From an uncultured Lysobacteraceae bacterium (GTDB lineage: Bacteria; Pseudomonadota; Gammaproteobacteria; Xanthomonadales; Xanthomonadaceae), in the NCBI GenBank assembly GCA_946480825.1, contig CAMLLG010000080.1, forward strand, positions 1-16,004: a stretch of DNA of 16,004 nt, written 5' to 3'. Every line of letters starts with the position of its first letter. The first letter of the stretch is position 1. The notes below the pieces were generated by a model that was not told where the DNA came from, searched no databases, and saw only the letters and a program-made list of their open reading frames with translations. Made by a program: the position numbers and the translations under genes. Below, piece by piece: positions 15,223 to 16,004 of this stretch.

Positions 15223-15753
15223 TCAGGGCGCCTTCGCGGCCGCGGGCGCGCGCAGCGCGGCGTCGATCCGCCGCAGAATCGCGGCGCTCATGTCGCGGCG
15301 CATTTCGGTCACCAGCAGCTCGCGTTCGCTGTTGCGGCCGATGGAATCGGCCGGCGGCGCGATGTAATCGCGCGACAGCTCCACCGCCTGCTGCGGCACG
15401 ATCATGCTGTCGTCGGCCTTGCGCAACCGGAACACCACGGCATAGCGCAGGCTGTATTCCTGCGCGCGCCCCTGAGTGTCGACCGAGATCGGCAGGTCGG
15501 CCCATTTCTCGGACAGGATTTCCAGCTTCGTCGCCCCTTCGGCCTGCGCATCGGCGGGCGCGGCGCCCGCGCTCTCCAGCGCCCGCGCCAGCGAATCGGC
15601 CAGCGGGCTGTAGGGGTCGCGGGCGGTCACCGCCACCGGGCCGAGATCGGTCGGCAGCACCAGCGCACTGCGCAGGTGGAAACCGCAGCCGGACAACGCG
15701 GCGACGAGCAGGAATGCGAGGGCGACGCGGGCGGCTTGGAGGGGCTGGGTCAT
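15223..15753 (-). CDS. lptE: LPS-assembly lipoprotein LptE
   Basis: A protein of 176 residues. The lipoprotein signal has a lipobox LSGC with Cys23 followed by GFHLR, the family's first conserved motif. In E. coli LptE plugs the LptD barrel and is needed to place LPS in the outer leaflet. Further matches are LEILSEKWADLPISVDTQGRA, EYSLRYAVVFRLRK and the amphipathic C-terminal RRDMSAAILRRIDAAL. The position between leuS and holA fixes the assignment. The C-terminal tail APAAAKAP is simple. The ATG at 15753 is the only one giving a proper signal peptide. Confidence 0.94.
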   Translation of the reverse strand: MTQPLQAARVALAFLLVAALSGCGFHLRSALVLPTDLGPVAVTARDPYSPLADSLARALESAGAAPADAQAEGATKLEILSEKWADLPISVDTQGRAQEYSLRYAVVFRLRKADDSMIVPQQAVELSRDYIAPPADSIGRNSERELLVTEMRRDMSAAILRRIDAALRAPAAAKAP

Positions 15754-15800
15754 GGGCGCAGTCTGGCGGAGGCGGGGACGCGGGGCAAGCGACGACGCGC

Positions 15801-16004
15801 TCAGCCGGCCACGATGTTCACGATCTTGCCGGGCACCACGATCACTTTCTTCACCGCCATCCCGTCCATGAACTTGGCGACGTTGGGTTCGGCCAGGGCC
15901 AGGGCTTCGATCTGCTCCTTCGGCGTCTGCACGCCGACCTCGATCGTGCCGCGCAGCTTGCCGTTGACCTGCACCGCCAGCGTCACCGCGTCGCGCACCA
16001 GCGC
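15801..16004 (-). CDS. leuS: Leucyl-tRNA synthetase, C-terminal 67 residues (runs off the right edge)
   Basis: The frame is open to the window edge. It carries the LeuRS C-terminal domain: VTLAVQVNGKLRGTIEV, then EPNVAKFMDG and the ending KKVIVVPGKIVNIVAG, which match E. coli LeuRS closely. The catalytic and editing domains lie outside. It is the first recognisable gene of the operon, with lptE starting 47 nt after its stop. Confidence 0.96.
   Translation of the reverse strand, partial: ALVRDAVTLAVQVNGKLRGTIEVGVQTPKEQIEALALAEPNVAKFMDGMAVKKVIVVPGKIVNIVAG

Overview
The window is GC-rich chromosomal DNA from a gammaproteobacterium, most likely a Xanthomonadaceae/Lysobacter-type organism. The evidence is very high G+C at third codon positions, the protein sequences themselves, and two conserved gene strings that are also known from E. 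coli: leuS-lptE-holA-nadD-rsfS-rlmH and maf(yhdE)-rng-yhdP-tldD. No tRNA, rRNA, CRISPR array, transposase or phage gene is visible.

Layout on the minus strand, right part (16004 down to 12190): the 3' end of leuS, then lptE, holA, nadD, rsfS, a YbjQ-family gene and rlmH. The gaps are 2 to 47 nt, so this is almost certainly one operon. It covers leucyl-tRNA charging, LPS export assembly, the DNA polymerase III clamp loader, NAD synthesis, ribosome silencing and 23S rRNA methylation. Three consecutive genes (rsfS, ybjQ-like, rlmH) start with TTG or GTG. Layout on the minus strand, left part (6451 down to 1): maf, rng, yhdP and the 5' end of tldD. The maf stop and rng start overlap as ATGA. This block covers nucleotide-pool sanitation, RNase G, an outer-membrane phospholipid-transport protein and the TldD protease.

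Between these housekeeping blocks (about 6452 to 12189) lies a more individual set of genes: a secreted SIMPL-domain protein and a TonB protein (both plus strand, each followed by a strong intrinsic terminator), an Old Yellow Enzyme-type alkene reductase (plus), and, convergent with it, a large exported protein of about 686 residues (minus). The last has a probable N-terminal RIFT-barrel-like domain and a helical toroid-like remainder. It resembles secreted polysaccharide-active proteins, but its function is not known to me. The convergent gap holds a hairpin and a pair of inverted REP elements (REPIN-like).

The points most worth a second look are: the exported RIFT-barrel-like protein with a CRP/Clp-like site and structured leader upstream; the TonB transmembrane helix with Asn at the position of the key His of E. 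coli TonB; the YbjQ-family gene set inside the rsfS-rlmH pair; the REPIN; and two operator-like palindromes upstream of the reductase and tonB. I found no clearly novel multi-gene system.
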